Shown: positions 20,168-33,636 of the stretch, piece by piece
Position numbering within the stretch: position 1 is the first letter of the stretch
How the letters are laid out: the number at the start of each line of letters is the position of its first letter
Origin: Dermatophagoides farinae
Lineage: Eukaryota > Arthropoda > Arachnida > Sarcoptiformes > Pyroglyphidae
Length of the DNA: 64,000 nt
Reading direction: 5' to 3'
Assembly: GCF_024713945.1 (NCBI RefSeq)
Contig: NC_134679.1
Location: 2,113,001-2,177,000 of the forward strand
The notes under the pieces: model-generated
The model's database searches: none
What the model saw: only the letters and a program-made list of their open reading frames with translations
What the model was told of the DNA's origin: nothing
Translations under genes and position numbers: made by a program

Positions 20168-22481
20168 TTATTTCAAATAATTCAGCAATTTTGCCGATTT
20201 ATAATCGGCACGTAATTGAATAAAACTATGAATTATCGAACGTTCCAAGCTTACCTGTGAAAAGTTTTTGAAATAAGACAAAAATAAAAATTAATTTTGT
20301 TGAAATTTTGAGACAAAATTTTTTTTTTTACTCACCAATTGATCACCATTTGAAACTTGTTTAAGGTTTTCCGGTACGACAATCAACAGATTACATAGAG
20401 CGTGTAAAATATTAAACAGTTTGCTTAACAATGGAATCTTGAATTTATCGATACAATTTCGATATTCTTTTACATCACAAATTACAACCATTGCTCCCAT
20501 AAAATTAAATTGATATTGTTGAAGATGTTCATTAATGGTTCGATGAATTTTTACACCCAAATCGGTAAGTACATCTTGGACATTTTTACCATCCAAACAT
20601 TTGGTTATTCGATTATGATAAAAATTAATGAATTTCACTACCTTATTACAAGCTATTGTACTGGTTGTAATAATATCATCGTTTTCTTGTTCAGGTTTGA
20701 AATCCGTTTTCTTTTGTTCATTTTGTAGTAGATATTTGATCCAACCAATAATCGATGCAATCGATTTCTCAAGACCTTGATTTAATTTTGCTTCCATTTG
20801 TTGATAAACTTCACGTTTTCGTTTAATACATTCAGAATATTTTGTTGTCGAAGATATCAATGGCAATACCCAATTGACAAATTGTTTTTCATTCAAATGA
20901 CAAATTTCATTTGATTGTCGTATAATATCGAAAAAATGTATATCTGGTTGTGATTTTGTTTCAGCCGATGGTATGGCTTGTAGACCAAGTTCTATTGCAT
21001 AATCAATATGTTCAATACATAAACTTTGTAATTCAATTTCATATATTGATAATGCATTTTGAGCAATATCTTGCTGTTTTGACAATAGATGACATCTTTG
21101 TAATGACATTTTTGTTTCCTGTAATATAGATATGGCAATTTCTTCGGAAAGAAATGTTTCACCTTGTGTATAATCCGGATTCGATATGTTGATATTTAAA
21201 TTTCCAATATTAATATTGGTTCTTCCAATTTTTGATTGTATCAATTCCTGAAATCCACCGGTAGTAAATGGACGTTTTTGATGATTTTTCGATTCATAAT
21301 AACTTTGTAATATGTAGGCACATTTATCTCGTAGATAATTTGTTTCTCGTTGTATATACATGTCCAGATAATTATTGAATATATTACGTGTAATTTTATT
21401 CAAAAAATTATAATCACAACCTAAAAATTTTAGTTTAGCAATCTGTTCGATTAGTTTGTTTGTCTTATGGAATAATGTATATAATTCAGTAAGAAATTCA
21501 CGGGTATCATTTTCATTAATTCGAGCTTGAATAAATTCTTGAATTTTTCCATGAAAAATATTCAAAACAAATTTTGACATCACCTGTTCAGGATTGGTGA
21601 ATACTTCTTTGATCGTTTTCTGATTTTTCACACAAAGTGGTACAATATCATTGAAAATATTTTCACCCAAAAACATTCCCATCTGACTTTGTTCAATAAA
21701 AACATCGACACATTGTGAATAGCCTTTGAAATGTGATAACATTGATGCAATCTTTTTCATCTTATTTCGATCATCATTTTTCTGTGCCTGTGAAAATTCT
21801 TCAATCAATCTTTTTTCAATTAGATTATATTTTTTCGATATAAATTCTTTTGCTTTATCAAATTTACTATTATTTGGTAGCTCTTGTGATATTAGATATA
21901 ATTTTTGTATAATATCGGCTTCTTCAAATAATTGATTAACATTTTCAATATAAAGTTCTTCAAATGAATTCAATGTTTCACTGGGCGTTTCCAGGTATCT
22001 GGCAAAATGTTGCATCAATTTTTGTGCTTCTACAGCACGCATACGTGGCGTATTGACACCTTCAAGCTGTTCACCAAGATAAACAACTTTATCGGCCACA
22101 ATATCCAATCTTTTATCCAATTTTTCAAATGTTGCTAATGAATCTTTACATTTCTGTTGTAATTCGGTAACCTTGATCCAATGGCCTTTTTCTTCTTCAC
22201 GACAAATCATCTCTAAACGTTCACATTTTTTTTGATTTGTATCATAAATAGCTTTTAGATCTTTGATACCATTTTCGAATGCTTCACTAATTAGATCAAC
22301 ATCATCGAATTTACCGTTTGTTGCACGCCATGCTAAACGTTCGATAAATTCTTCACCATCGAATGGATCCTATGTAAAATGATGTAACAAAATAAAATTT
22401 AAAATTATCAAATTTCATCTCAATGATAATAAATTTTTTTTTAACACAACATACTTGTTCTAATTCGGCTAAAAATGTCAT
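20168..22481 (-). CDS. EXOC5: Exocyst complex component 5 (Sec10)
   Basis: Exons 22455-22481, 20336-22369 and 20168-20254 (all phase 0) give 715 residues, against about 708 in vertebrates. Conserved blocks include YLGEQLEGVNTPRMRAVEAQ, EADIIQKLYLISQELP, HFKGYSQCVDVFIEQ, YYESKNHQKRPFTTGG, CIEHIDYAIELGL, EQKKTDFKPEQENDD and the last-exon HSFIQLRADYKSAKL. The exocyst tethers secretory vesicles to the plasma membrane; Sec10 bridges Sec15 and the rest of the complex. The first exon is only nine codons (MTFLAELEQ). Confidence 0.95.
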
Positions 22482-23854
22482 GGCGATCGAAAATATGACA
22501 ACGTGAGCTGTACAAAAATAATTTTTGTCAAAATTTTTCTTGTAATTTAAGGCAGCAAAAAAAAATTTATGATCAAAATGAAATTTGACACAATAAATAA
22601 TCTGAAAAATAAAAATTTTTATTTTCCAAATTGTCAATGATGATGATGATGATGAGATCCAGAAACACATAAACACAGAAACACCCACGCATAAAAATTC
22701 ATTTGAAAACTCAATAAAAAAATAAAATAAATTCAACACTTCTGCACACCAGCTGTGTCCCCAAAAAACATAAACACAAGAAGCATATAACTCAACATAC
22801 ATGCATGGTAAAAACAGCCGCCAATCCGATTGTTTGTTGTGCCACTAAATAAAATTTTTTATTTTTTTGCAAGAAAAATCCTGGTATATTTTTTTTTATA
22901 GAGAATCAATGTTAATAATGGTGAGGACGAGGATTCATTCAATCGTCATCAATTTTTGCTTTTGTAAATGCAAAATTGATGATGTGCTTTACGATCATAT
23001 CCGATTATAGTTTTGTTCAATTTATTGTCCCTATATATCTTGACGTTTAATGTATATGATGGCTATGTTGTGTGTATGGTTTGTGTGTGTTAGTAGTTGA
23101 CGATGATAATGATTCAAAGTTGAGGCTACCCAATGATTTGATCTTAATATAATTATAATAGTATCCTTATTTATTATATATAATGTTCCTCTATCCGGCT
23201 AGTTTTTTTTATTGTTATTGGCCAATTATAAGTAAGATTCTCCATTTATAATCATTTTAATCAACTCAGACAAATCAAAAATCATCAATCGACATCATAA
23301 TTGCCTGACAACAACATCCTTGTTCTAATTTTTTTTTTAATTCCAAATTTTTCTATTATCCTCTGTTCTATGGTGGTGTTAATTTATTAGATGATTTTTA
23401 GTTTAAATTTTTGAGCATTCTCCACGGAGCATCATCGAGTTTTGTTCATCATTGAATTTCGAATATCGTGTTGCCTTCTATTTGTTGTTGAACGTTTTTT
23501 TTTCGAAAAGAAAAATTCTTTGTTTTGTTTAGTTAGACTTTTTTTTTGGTTGAGATTTCTTCATTATTCTCTACAGTGTGCTCATGTTCGAATTCCTATT
23601 CAATATGTAATACAATCGGCAAGATATAAAAATTGAGAAAAAAAACAAGAATTTTCATCAAAAAAACTACTGAAATTTTTGAAATAGGACATGAAAGATG
23701 ATACTCTTTTGTTACTCACATTTCAAACATAATGCTATTGTTGTTATTGTCCAATGTTTGAAATATAATTTTATCTTTTGTTGGTGAATTTAAAAGAATT
23801 CGAATCTTTGAGTGGAAAAAAACGAAATTTCTCCATTGCATTACGGTGGTGATG
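22482..23854. other. Divergent intergenic between EXOC5 and INPP5A
   Basis: About 1.4 kb, A/T-rich with TG and ATG tracts. Frames at 22353 (antisense over the EXOC5 start) and 23442 are hydrophobic low-complexity shadows. It should contain both promoters. Nothing else is seen. Confidence 0.4.
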
Positions 23855-26393
23855 ATGACTGAATTTTTATTTATAACGGCCAATGTTGGATCCATATTTC
23901 AAGATGTAAATATTCATTTTTCCGAATTCTCAATACACCCCTTTCTTGCCGTAATAATTCTAATGTCATGAATTTTTTTTTCTTAAAGTCTAAACTTTTG
24001 CTTAAATCATGGATAGCCGAATTTTTGAAGGTATCATTTTTTTTAATTTGTTCTCATTGTTGAATAATTTATTTTTTTCCATTTTTTTTAAAGACTGTGG
24101 ATAGATTAAAACCTAAATTCATTGCATTACATTGTCAGGTAAAGTTAATTTGAATTTTTTTTTTCTGTTGAAATTATTCTCATTAAAAATTTAAATATTC
24201 TCTATCTCTCTACATAGGAATTTGGTGGAAAAGATTATCGAAAAACATCAGCAAATGTTGATGATTTTGTACGAACACTAATATCTAGCCACGAAATGAT
24301 CGATTTCGAAACGATTCGTGTATTTATCGATGAAGACTATTCATCTGATAATAAATTCACCGCATTGGGTAGTTTTTATTTCATACATAAAACTCAACAT
24401 GCATTTATTTGGAATTTTGATGGTAAATTTTTGTCTAATCGATTTTTTTTGTTGGTTTAAATTCAAAATTTTTTTTTCTAGGTAATAAATTTGTTCCGGC
24501 CACGGATAGAGAAATACATTCTGGTAGCATCGAAAATGTGCCTATAAAATTTAAACGAAAATTTCCCCAAGAATTATTTCCTGAGGTATTTATAAGGCAA
24601 AAAATTTTTTTGAATAATAATCGATTCTATAGTGTAAATGGTCTCGAAAAGGTTTCATGAAAACCCGTTGGATGATCAATGAATTAATCTTTGATACAAT
24701 CAATATTCACTTGTATGTATTTTTTTTCATTATTCTATTCTTTGATTCATTGATCTGATTTTATTTTCATACAACAATAGATTTCATGATGAATCCAATT
24801 TTGTTTCGATCTCAGACGTAAGTCTTTAATTTCAAATAATCCATTTATTCATTAATTGATTTCGATGTTTTGTTTCCATAAACACAGTTCCCATCAATGT
24901 ATGCCAAAAATCGTCGTAAAGCATTCGAATATATGTTGGATTTAATTGGACCGGAGGATTTCAAAGTTCTCCCCATATTTATTTTTGGTGATTTTAATTT
25001 TCGATTAGATACCAAAGCCGTCGTGCAGGTATGTTTAGCTATACCTACGAATAATTCTATGAAAATTAATATGTTCATCATTTTATTTACTTAGCGTTTG
25101 ACAGTCAATTCACGATTATCGCAAAAGAAAACAAAAAATGGTGATCTATCTCGTCTCATGTATCATGATAGCACTAATGATCATCGTATATTATCGATTG
25201 AAAGAAAACAATTCATCTATTCTGATCAGAATTTTTTCACTGATCCACATAATTTTGATTGGGTAATTTTATTATTATCTTTTGGTTATTGTTTAACGAT
25301 ATCAAAAAAAAATTTCATTTAAGCTTATGAAACAGGATAAAGAATTGAATCATTTTCATGGAACGCTATGGGAATTTGATCGACATTTTTTGCCTAGCTA
25401 TCCATTTGAAGAGAATATAAATATGATAACAACAGCGTCATCATCAAAAATGATAGCTAATAGCTATATGAAAACTCGTTGTCCTGCATGGTGTGATCGT
25501 GTATTAATGAACAATACTGCCAAACAATTATTGATCAAAAATGAAAATCAACAAACAAAAATTCATTATGAAATGATGGGTAATGATTCACCTATGGGTG
25601 ATCATAAGGTAATTTTGTTCGTTTTAAATACCATATAATTTAAATGAATTTTTTTTTTAATTCTGTACAGCCAGTCTATCTGTATTTTGAATATGATACA
25701 ACAACAACAGGTAACGTTGCTGATATACAAAATTTATTTATTATTTAGAATTTTGGTTTTGTATGTGTTATTTTTTATTTGTAGCAATTAATTTAATAGC
25801 TGCAGCTAATGATTTATTATTTGTATGTTGATTTCGTTTGAAAATTTAATTTAATTTCCCTGTTTTTTTTTGAAGTTCATTTCATTTTATCATTTTTCTA
25901 AATTATTATTATTTTGAATGAATAAATCGATTTTCAAAAAAAAAATCATATTTTTAACGTTAAATTGTATGATGATAAATTTTTTTAACTAGATAATATT
26001 TCAATGATAATCGTTGATCATGATGTTGGTAACCATCATTATCGTCATGATAAAAATGATAAAACGGAAAAGGAAATTAATACTTCCTATTTGGTGCCTA
26101 AAGCAATCAATATTGATATCAATAATAATTCTTCCTTGAAAATGATGTATAGAAAAAAAACTTGTAGTTCAAGTTTTAAAAATGCAACTATGACGTCATC
26201 TATAAAAACAACAACAACAACAACAACAACAACGGGAAAAGCATCATCAACAACGACGATCAAAAAATTTTTCTATTACCACTATGATGAAAAACAACAA
26301 CAACATTTGCCATCAATGAACAAAACGGTCAAATCAACGTCGATGTTGACCTCAAATGTTCGATTAATCGTAATGAAAGAAACAATGATTTAA
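23855..26393 (+). CDS. INPP5A: Type I inositol-polyphosphate 5-phosphatase
   Basis: Eleven well-supported exons: 23855-23905, 23989-24030, 24094-24138, 24218-24422, 24482-24585, 24633-24712, 24781-24817, 24888-25028, 25095-25262, 25324-25608 and 25671-25710. They encode MTEFLFITANVGS, FIALHCQEFGGKDY, ALGSFYFIH, CKWSRKGFMKTRW, INIHLFHDESN, the catalytic FGDFNFRLD, TRCPAWCDRVLMN and GDHKPVYL. The enzyme removes the 5-phosphate from IP3 and IP4 to end calcium signals. Two ends are possible from the same donor. An exon at 25785 stops at 25831, giving 414 residues, like the vertebrate length. A jump to 25993-26393 gives 532 residues with a Thr/Lys-rich tail. Neither ends in the CaaX box known from vertebrates. 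Confidence 0.92.
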
Positions 26394-27775
26394 TGCCCCG
26401 TTTTATACAGTGCTGCCCTGGATTACATATATGTGTTACAAATATATATTGAATGAATGAAATCGTTTTTTTTTTCATTTGGAAAAATAATTCATTCTTA
26501 ATGTAAAAAATCCCGAAATCAAAAGACATCAAAGACAATCGATATATTGTGTTAATTGATTATTAAAAATTTACCATCATTTTTTTTCCCAAAGGAAATC
26601 CATCATCACCGTCGTCATTGATTATCAAATAAATGCAATCCTTTCGAATCATCTTTAAAAACAACAATACATTCGAAATTTTATCATTTACAATACTGCT
26701 TGTGTGTATTTGTAATACATTAACAATTTATATTTCAAAATGTTGTTCCAGTGCATCATAAACGTGCGTCATTTTATTAGATCATTTGATTTTCATTTCA
26801 TATAATAATAATTTCATTATTTCATCACCTAAATCATATAGCATATACAACAAATGATGACAACAAATTGATTCAATTTATCATTCATTAAAACCATTCG
26901 ATTGAATAGCAATTGATGATTCATCAGAAAATATCAATAGACAAAAAGATTCTTTTTTCTTTATTTTTTTTGTGATTAGTAAATCAATATGTTTAGATTT
27001 TTTTTCTATTTGTTTGTATGTGTGGCATTTATATCGTTCAAATGTTTGTCATTGATGATGTTGATGATTTTTTCTTTTGATTTTATTTACACACACAAGT
27101 ACACATAGTAGTCACTATAGTATCAAATCAAATCAAACAATAAGTGTATTATTTGAATTTTTTTTCGATTGTTTGTTGATTGATCATGATGATGATTGGT
27201 ATTTTCTTGAAGCCATTGATTTATGTGAAAAGTTCATTTTTTAATGATGATTTTTTTTTCGTTAGGGTCATGGGATTATGACAGAATGATAAAAAAAAAT
27301 CAATAAAAATCTGGAGAAAAAAAAATTAACCAACCAAATTCATCACATTGATCAATCTTGTTTGTTGTTGTTGATTGAGATAATTAGAAATAAAGAGAAG
27401 CTTGTTATTAAGCCTTGATCATCCCTCCACGTTTGATTGATTGCTCATTTCTTGTTTAATCATTTTACAAATTGTTTATTCAATGTTTTTCCCTTTCAAA
27501 TTTTGTTTCATTCATTTTGTTGCTTTACGTATCAATTTTTTTTTCTCTTCCTTTTTTTCCAGAAGAATAAATGTGATGATGACTAATTTTATATTTGCAT
27601 GACCAAAAAAAAAAAAAAATTAAAAAAAATAATCATGTACGCATATTGATTCGTGATTTTTTTTCCCATCTAAACCTATATAGTAGAATCATAAATAATA
27701 AATTCATTTTATTATTTAAAACATCAACATTAGTGAACATTCACGAATCATTTTGAATCGACAAACATTAATCAA
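26394..27775 (+). other. Intergenic upstream of hormone-sensitive lipase
   Basis: A/T-rich with T-runs and ATGATG repeats. No coding segment is supported. The 3' UTR of INPP5A and the promoter/5' UTR of the lipase gene should lie here. Confidence 0.4.
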
Positions 27776-30013
27776 ATGAAAATGGCTTTAAATTCATATT
27801 TATGTAATTTTATACAATCACCAGTTGGTTATGCATTCGATATTGAAAAAGCCCGTATCGACAATGATCGTTCAATATCCGATCAATTAGATCAAGTATT
27901 TCATACGTTAACAGTGATTTATGCCGATGATGTTGAACTTATTGATTATATTCAAAGAATTAGACATGATGTTGATCTTGTACTACAACAGGCACCATTA
28001 TTCGATTTGGATGATCAAACACAAGGAAATGGTTATTGGACACTTTTAATTATAATGATTAAATTTGGTCGTATATTATCGACCCCTGATTTGAAGAAAA
28101 AAATTGGACGATTACCATTGATACATTTGATGCAAATAATGGTTGAAGGATTAAAAGTTGGTCTACAATTACATACACCGAAATTGAAATCAATGCAACA
28201 AATCGATTCAAATGGAAAAGTTGATCTAAGTTTATTCACAGATGAAATGGATTTTGAAGGCATTTTAGATCTAATACAATCGTTAAAAGTTCCAATGAAT
28301 TCTCTACATGAACATTTCAATTTTTGTTGGGTTCGTATTGATTTGATTTAAATGATGTTCACAATGATTATTTTATTTTTTTCTTTCATATAGCTTGGTT
28401 CTATGTCCAAAGTGATGCAATTGTTCACCAATTTTATGGCCATTTATTCAACTCAATGGAAATCATTTAAAATTTACAATTGGTTAAGCCATAAAGCAAG
28501 AGCTCAAATGTTTACCAATATGGTTTTGAACGTTAATGTTGATGTGAGTTTAGCTTATTTTAACTTTTTCAAAAAAAACTATTATTTTTTCTCGAAATTT
28601 TCAGTGCCTGCAAAGCATGTGGAATATAACGGAATTTCCATTGGTGCGAATATTTACACCAAGTTTTTGGAATCGTTTTATACTTGAAAATATCAACATT
28701 TATGCACCACGTCAACGTCGGTGGATTATCGATGCAACAAAACCCATTATACATGATCGTCGTGCCGATCCAAATGTTCCATATCCAATAATGAAACAAT
28801 CATCCATACGTGGACTTTTATTCCGTTATCGTCATAATCCTAAAAATAAATCCTTAATGTTCCATTTACATGGCGGTGGATTCATTAGTCAATCACCAGA
28901 ATCACATGCATGTTATTTGGTTAAATGGGTTAGAAAATTAGATGGTTTGTTTTGTATTGATTTGATCAAAAAAAAAATTAAGTTAATGATTCATTTCTTT
29001 AGATATACCAATTTTAAGCGTAGATTATTCCCTAAGTCCACAGGTAATTTTTCCTGAAGCATTACAAGAAATTCTTGACATGTACCTATGGATACTAAGC
29101 AAAGATCCTGAAGTTGAAAAAACTTTTGGATTTTTACCTGAAAAAATTGTTTTCTGTGGTGATAGTGCCGGTGGAAATTTTTCAATGGCTATGATGCTCA
29201 TTTTGAATCAGATACAGAAAAAAATTGCAGAATCTGATGAAGATAAACAAAAATATCGCTATCCAAACGGACTATTTTTGTTTTATGCACCGTAAGTTTG
29301 ACAATTATTGATTGAATTGGGTAAATAAATGTCAATATTTAAAATTTTTTCCACACACAATCACAGATTAGTAGTCGCTACGATGGTTAGTCCATCACGA
29401 ATTCTTACTTCGATCGATGGTCTAATTCCACTGGGTACTTTGCTTAATTGTCTTGGTGCATATTTACCAGATGAAATATTCGAAGATAATCTACCAAAAG
29501 AAGAAAATATTGATTATGTTAAAGGTAAAGAAACTGTTGCATATCAGGTGGGTGGATATTTTATCAATAAATTAAAAGATGTACTCAGTTATTTGCTTCA
29601 ATTAAAAGGTATGTTTTTTTTCATACAATAATGTTATCGTTTGTTAATTTGGCTTTCCATTCACAGTGGTATATCGTATTAAACCATGGTATCGAAGAAC
29701 GGGAAATCTGAAGAAATGTTTGGATAAAATGAATACATTCGTACAGAATCCCTTTGTTTCGCCATTATTGGCTGAAAGTGTGAAAGATTTTAATCATATA
29801 CCACTATATTTATATCCATTGACATTTGATGCATTTTTGGACGATAGTATTGAAATGGCTAAACGATGGCAAAAAGATAAAGTCAAGGTGGAAATACTTG
29901 ATGATCTACCACATGGATTTTTGAATTTTGTTGAATTTGATTATAAAGCACGCAAAGCAAGTTATAAATGTATAGATAGAATTAGTGAAATTTTAAAACA
30001 CATTGATGATTGA
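27776..30013 (+). CDS. LIPE: Hormone-sensitive lipase
   Basis: Exons 27776-28330, 28394-28543, 28605-28944, 29003-29291, 29367-29608 and 29667-30013 join in frame into 640 residues. The N-terminal half is the HSL-specific helical domain. The C-terminal alpha/beta-hydrolase has the oxyanion motif HGGGF, VDYSLSP, the nucleophile elbow GDSAGG, the acid in DAFLDDS and the histidine in DLPHGFLNF. HSL hydrolyses diacylglycerol, triacylglycerol and steroid esters on lipid droplets. Two start codons, 27776 and 27782, are six bases apart; the second gives MALNSYL. The regulatory module between the catalytic blocks is shorter than in mammals. The 3' end is 36 bases from the convergent EXOSC3 stop. Confidence 0.93.
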
Positions 30014-30049
30014 TTGATCGATTATAGTTTTCGAGAATGTTTATGTTTA

Positions 30050-30854
30050 TTATTTTTTATTATTCTTATTCATTTTCTGTTCCAATAAATTTAATACATG
30101 ATCTTGTTGATCATCGGAAACATATTCAAGTTGTTTAATAAAATTACTGATTAAAATTGTTGTTTGTATGGATTTCGAACGAATCCAAATGCGGCCATTT
30201 AGGCCGACCGTTTTTTCAAAACGATATTTACGACCTAAATTTCGGCTAATTTTAGAATCGGATGCCAATAATCGACGACAAATGTTTAATGGAACTTTGA
30301 TCATATAGCCACCACGTGGTAGAACGCCAAAACCATCTTTTTTACCATCTTTATCCATACATACTAATTCGGTTTCAACATCTTTGGAAGCGGATAACAC
30401 ACAAGCAAATAATACATCACCAATCTATTATTAATAATATTTATTTAGTATAAAAATCATAACATTGATTTGCCATAACATTTACCTCGACAATTGCTTT
30501 ATTACGTTTGGTGGCGTTTGGAAAAGCCATCAAAGATAACGTGGCCGCTTCTGAGGCACCTATATCGACACGGCAAAAAGTAGAAGTTTTTGAGATCACT
30601 ACACCGACAACAGTATCACGTTCACATGGAATATAATAACGTTGATGAGAATTAATCCAGAATAAATTCACTGGTCGATGTAATAATTGGCCAGCTTTAT
30701 ATGAATTAATCACTTGTTTATTCAAACGTTTCAGGCCTGGCCCAACGATTACAGGTTTATTTTCATCATCTCGATAAGCTTTAAGAATTTCGGAAACATT
30801 ATCACCAGGTAATACCGTATTCCCGGACAAATGAGAATTAATTTGATTCGACAT
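30050..30854 (-). CDS. EXOSC3: Exosome complex component RRP40
   Basis: Exons 30486-30854 and 30050-30424 (phase 0) give 247 residues. The S1 domain is marked by DTVVGVVISKTSTFCRVDIG and AFPNATKRNKAIVEIGDVLF. The KH domain is marked by VPLNICRRLL and the GLNGRIWI loop. RRP40 is one of the three RNA-binding cap subunits of the RNA exosome, acting in rRNA maturation and RNA turnover in nucleus and cytoplasm. Its start is 261 bases from the divergent acyl-CoA dehydrogenase gene. The minus-strand AATAAA overlapping the stop (30046-30051) could be its poly(A) signal. Confidence 0.94.
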
Positions 30855-31115
30855 TATTTGAAATTTCAATTTCAATCAAAAATTCAAAACAAAACACACG
30901 TGAACGATATATCAACTGTTCAGAAAGTACGTTTTGGTGATGGAAAATTAATTTGACGAAATTTTTCAGATATGATAACGTTATGGCACGATGATGATAA
31001 ATCTTGTTTATTAATGATGACAATTTCGTTGTACCGGGTACAATGTACCCACTTATCACAAAGCTCTAATAGAATCGACATTAATTTATCCTACATTTAC
31101 AATGATTGAATCAAA
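30855..31115. promoter_or_regulatory. Bidirectional promoter, EXOSC3 and acyl-CoA dehydrogenase
   Basis: 261 bases separate two divergent start codons, so both core promoters must be here. No TATA or clear initiator was identified. Chance frames across it are unsupported. Confidence 0.55.
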
Positions 31116-33095
31116 ATGATTTTCAGACGAATAACGATTGTTACATCGAATCCGACTGTTCGATGGTTCTGTATTGATAATGTTCGAAATTCCATTGATG
31201 TCAAACCGAATTGGCTACCATTTTATGGTGCTAAATATGGAAATTTCAACCAAAATGCCCCAATATTGCCCAATCAATTCAAAGAAAACCTATTCCTACG
31301 CAATTACTTATGTCACCATTTTACTAAAGAGGTAATGTTTTTGGAAATTTGAATTGTTTTTGAAAAAAAAATTCAATTATTCACTAGCTTTATTCAGAAC
31401 TAGAACCAGATCTTATTAGATTTGGTCATCGTATTGCTACTGATATCGATCATCTTGGATTGGAATGTGAATTTAATAAACCTTATCTTCGTTCTATCAA
31501 CACATGGGGTGGTAATGATCAAAACCAATTAATAGTATGTGATGCATGGCGTAAACAAAAAGATATATCAGCTGAAGAAGGTCTCATTTCTATTGGATAT
31601 AATCGTAAAAAATTTTCTAAATGGTCAAGACTTTATCAATTTACCAAGCTTTACTTGTACTCTGCATCATCGGGAGTTTTTGGATGTCCTTTGGCAATGA
31701 CAGATGGTGCAGCCAAGGTATTATCTTCGTTGAACCTTTTGCAAGATTCGTATTTTCGCACCGTTTTTGATCATTTAACATCGACTGATCCTGAAACATT
31801 TTGGACATCCGGTCAATGGATGACAGAGAAAGGAGGAGGATCAGATGTTGGTAAGATGAAACAAAATTATTAGATTATCCTGTTTGATTCATTAATTGTT
31901 TGCAATAGCTAATGGAACCGAAACCGTAGCGTTGCCAGATGGGAGAAATTTTAAACTCTATGGATTAAAATGGTTCTCATCAGCCACTGATGCCAATATA
32001 GCTCTGACTTTAGCTCGAATATCCGATGATGAAGGAAATGTCATTCAAGGAAGCAAAGGTTTAACATTATTCTTTGTGAAAGTAAAAGAAAATGATGGGC
32101 CAGTAGATAAAGCCATTAACATTGTAAAATTAAAAGACAAAATGGGAACCCGTCAGTTGCCAACGGCCGAACTTTTTCTAGATGGACTTCGTGCTCGTAA
32201 AATTTCTGAAGAAGGTCGAGGTATATCATCGATTTCACAGATGTTACAAATAACGAGACTACATAATGCTATCTCCTGTGCATCATATGCACAACGAGCT
32301 TTCAGTTTGGCTCGAGATTATTCTCATCGAAGAGAAGCTTTTGGTAAGAAAATTATTGAATTGCCTCTTCACATCCAGACACTTGGTCGTATTGATCTTA
32401 ATTGTAAAGCAATGACTATTTTTGCACTTGAATGTGCCAGAATTCTCGATTCAATTGAATATGGTTCAGCAACCAATGAAGAGATTCTTATGTTTCGGAT
32501 ACTGAATCCAATGGTAAAATTATATAATGCAAAAATGGCCATTCCAACCATATCTGAAGCAATCGAATGTATCGGTGGCCAAGGAATCATAGAAGAGACT
32601 GGCATTCCTTACTTGTATCGAGATGTACAAATATTTGCCATATGGGAAGGTACAACTTCGGTATTATCGAATGATGTATTACGGGCCATAATCAAAAGCA
32701 AAGGAGAATGTTTGAAAGCGTTGATGCAAAATATTAAACGTAGATTGGAACCAATCTGTAATGGCAGCGATGAACAATTGAAGCCATCGGCACAAAAAGT
32801 TTGGCATTCGACTGAACAATTATTCCATGTGATTGAATCAGAACCATCCACTTTGGAATCAGGAGCACGAGATTTAGCATTCTCATTATCTAATCTATTT
32901 ATTGCCACACTTTTACTTGAAAATGTAGCTAAAGATTGGCTTTTAACTCGTGATGCTCAATCTATAATCGATTATCATCGCATTCAAGCAATACGATTCA
33001 TTAATTGTCAAGATTTGACACCATTTCATACGAATTTCAATATGAATGAATATTCACCAACAATACGGCAAACATATTTTGGTGCTCTAATGTGA
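31116..33095 (+). CDS. Acyl-CoA dehydrogenase, AidB/ACDH-11-like
   Basis: Exons 31116-31331, 31388-31850 and 31909-33095 give 621 residues. The ACAD fold is shown by YSASSGVFGCPLAMTDGAA, FWTSGQWMTEKGGGSDV (FAD/substrate loop), KLKDKMGTRQLPTAELFLDG, SHRREAFGKKI, EAIECIGGQGIIEETGIP and IFAIWEGTTSVLS, which carries the catalytic-base glutamate position of this subgroup. Length and insertions resemble the AidB-like branch (C. elegans ACDH-11, about 617 residues), linked to long-chain acyl-CoA handling and membrane-fluidity control. The N-terminus is basic and lacks acidic residues early (MIFRRITIVTSNPTVRW), which could be a mitochondrial presequence. Confidence 0.9.
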
Positions 33096-33636
33096 ATGAA
33101 CTGTGATTCAAACAAACTACTAAATGGTATCCAAAATTCCACCCCATAATCATCCATTTAAAATTGTGTTTTGTTGACCTCATTATGACAACAACAACAA
33201 CAACAAAAAAACAAAACAAAGTATGAAAAAAATAAATAAAAAAGAATAACCTTGAGCTTTGTATGCAATCGGAATTTTTTTTTATATTTACTATTATTTG
33301 AAATGAAAATTCATGCAATAAACTAAACAAAAACAAAAAAAAAAAGAATAAATAAATAGATTGGTGAATATGTTTGAAAATAAGAAGAAAAAAAATGTCA
33401 ACAAGAAAAAAAAACGACAACGAATAAACAAACAAAAAACAAATGAAATTTAGATTATCAAAATGTCATCAATCGAAATGAATACGAATGATGATGATGA
33501 TGGTGATGATGATGATGATGGTGATGATATTGTGTGATATGATGGAAATCATAAATCAATCCAAGTGGAGTGGTGAGTATACATAATATATATTATTATA
33601 TCAAACGTTGATTGATTGTTGTTTTGTATTAAATCA
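33096..33636. other. Convergent 3' flank
   Basis: Between the dehydrogenase stop and a convergent small gene. Contains A-rich runs, AATAAA-like signals near 33230-33360 and an imperfect GATGAT microsatellite at about 33484-33530. No gene is seen. Confidence 0.4.

Noticed and set aside
23442-23636. 64-codon Phe/Leu-rich frame upstream of INPP5A
   Set aside because: Composition follows T-runs; no splice sites or start context linking it to INPP5A.
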